A stretch of DNA of 6,645 nt, from contig JAUVAJ010000102.1 of NCBI GenBank assembly GCA_030591795.1, positions 1 to 6,645 on the forward strand. Reading direction: 5' to 3'. Both the position numbers and the translations under genes were made by a program. This DNA is from Desulfuromonadales bacterium. GTDB taxonomy: Bacteria > Desulfobacterota > Desulfuromonadia > Desulfuromonadales > UBA2294. Of this stretch, positions 5,910-6,645 are shown piece by piece (position 1 is the first letter of the stretch; each line of letters begins with the position of its first letter). The notes beneath the pieces are model-generated. The model did not search any database and had not been told where the DNA came from. It was given only the letters and a program-made list of their open reading frames with translations.

Positions 5910-5999
5910 GGAGAGGTGACCGAGAGGCCGATGGTGGCGCCCTGCTAAGGCGTTGTACGGGCAACCGTACCGAGGGTTCGAATCCCTCCTTCTCCGCCA
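5910..5999 (+). tRNA. tRNA-Ser (anticodon GCU)
   Basis: This is a 90-nt type II tRNA with encoded CCA (5997-5999). GGAGAGG (5910-5916) pairs with CTTCTCC (5989-5995) with one G-U, and the discriminator is G5996. The anticodon loop CTGCTAA (5942-5948) gives GCT (5944-5946), reading AGC and AGU. A long variable arm (TACGGGCAACCGTA area) and a GAGGG/CCCTC T-stem are clear. Its body differs clearly from the neighbouring tRNA-Ser(UGA), so the pair is not a recent tandem duplication. Confidence 0.97.
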
Positions 6000-6044
6000 T
6001 TCCTTTACTTAACAAGAAGCAACGAGGGGGGAGAAGGTAGTTAA

Positions 6045-6527
6045 TTGTTGAGAATACTTAAGCTTTTAGCAATAGGTGTGATCTCTCTTTCTCTACTGGT
6101 CAGTGGTTGCAGTCAGACCGAAGAAGAACCGGTAGTGAAGACGGTGAAGAAGAGTTCTTCCCGCGTGCTGGTGCCTGATGATGTCCGTGGCCAGTGGAAA
6201 GCGGTTCGGATCAAGGTTCTCGATAAGTCAAATGCCAGAGAAGAGACCTACACTATAGATCTCGGTTACGAATTCACCATTGCCAAATCCGATGTTAAGA
6301 TCCGGGTCAAAAACTTCCTGCCGGCTTTTGTCATGCAGGGCAGGATCATGACCTCGGCCTCGAATGATTTGCGCAACCCGGCGGCCCAGATCGTTGTCTC
6401 AGAAGCGGATCAGGAAATTTACAAGGGGTGGCTGTTCAGTCGTTTTCCGGGTACCCACACTTTTCAGCATGAACGGTTCAGTTTCTCGCTGGTAGATTTT
6501 ATACCAAACAAAGAAAAAAAGGGTTGA
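6045..6527 (+). CDS. Putative lipoprotein with DUF2155-like domain
   Basis: The 160-residue product begins with a basic, hydrophobic signal sequence ending in the lipobox LVSGC, so Cys22 should be lipid-modified and the protein anchored in a membrane; Ser at +2 suggests the outer membrane if Lol rules apply. After a charged linker (about 23-45) comes a compact beta-rich domain. Its C-terminal part, NPAAQIVVSEADQEIYKGWLFSRFPGTHTFQHERFSFSLVDF (split here: NPAAQIVVSEADQEIYKG, WLFSRFPGTHTFQHERF, SFSLVDF), resembles DUF2155, a domain of unknown function with a conserved W-F...P...H pattern. The start is TTG at 6045 (a second TTG follows at 6048); AAGGT 6 nt upstream supports it and there is no in-frame ATG nearby. 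It begins 45 nt after tRNA-Ser(GCU), and its stop overlaps the -35 box of the next promoter. Confidence 0.8.
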   Translation: MLRILKLLAIGVISLSLLVSGCSQTEEEPVVKTVKKSSSRVLVPDDVRGQWKAVRIKVLDKSNAREETYTIDLGYEFTIAKSDVKIRVKNFLPAFVMQGRIMTSASNDLRNPAAQIVVSEADQEIYKGWLFSRFPGTHTFQHERFSFSLVDFIPNKEKKG

Positions 6528-6554
6528 CAGTAACTCTTATTTAAGAGATATACA
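6524..6554 (+). promoter_or_regulatory. Probable promoter for tRNA-Arg
   Basis: TTGACA (6524-6529) is a perfect -35 box that overlaps the lipoprotein stop codon (6525-6527). TATACA (6549-6554) is the best -10, at 19 nt; GATATA (6547-6552) at 17 nt is weaker. It lies 14 nt before the tRNA, so the tRNA transcript would have almost no leader. Confidence 0.55.
6534..6547. promoter_or_regulatory. Perfect dyad in the tRNA-Arg promoter spacer
   Basis: CTCTTA (6534-6539) and TAAGAG (6542-6547) are a perfect inverted repeat around TT, lying entirely between the -35 and -10 boxes. A protein bound here would block RNA polymerase, so it has the layout of an operator, but no regulator is suggested by the sequence. 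Confidence 0.4.
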
Positions 6555-6568
6555 GTACCCTCTTTATT

Positions 6569-6645
<77 letters not shown>

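Overview
The window looks like an ordinary chromosomal stretch of a Gram-negative bacterium. It is probably a member of the Desulfuromonadales (Geobacter/Desulfuromonas/Pelobacter relatives). I infer this from the look of the proteins and from intergenic repeats that resemble ones I remember from that group; no search was possible. There is no phage, transposase, plasmid or CRISPR signal, and every coding gene is intact except the first, which is cut by the window edge.

Layout. (1) 1-620, plus strand: the C-terminal part of a membrane-anchored transglutaminase-like (TgpA-type) protein. (2) 611-1900, minus strand: poly(A) polymerase I (pcnB), overlapping the first gene tail-to-tail by 10 bp. 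(3) 1901-2243: a gene-free spacer with small dyads, a REP-like motif and an orphan Shine-Dalgarno-like site. (4) 2244-2816, plus strand: an HD-domain phosphohydrolase of the YfbR/HDDC2 type. (5) 2817-3272: a gene-free block between convergent genes, filled with inverted-repeat elements. (6) 3273-4328, minus strand: an exported CapA-family metallophosphatase-like protein. (7) 4426-5697, plus strand: seryl-tRNA synthetase (serS). It is followed by tRNA-Ser(UGA), tRNA-Ser(GCU), a DUF2155-like lipoprotein gene and tRNA-Arg(ACG), whose CCA end is the last base of the window.

How the genes fit together. The clearest functional unit is serS with two of its own substrate tRNAs directly downstream: the enzyme and two serine isoacceptors lie within about 1.6 kb on one strand. 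The first tRNA begins only 10 nt after the serS stop, so it is probably made by processing of the serS transcript. The second has its own plausible promoter. PcnB (RNA 3' tailing), the HD nucleotidase-like protein and CapA are housekeeping or uncharacterised genes with no obvious link to one another.

I found no convincing undescribed system. The points most worth a second look are the repeat block at 2817-3272, the serS/tRNA-Ser linkage, a perfect dyad inside the tRNA-Arg promoter, and overlapping divergent promoters between capA and serS.
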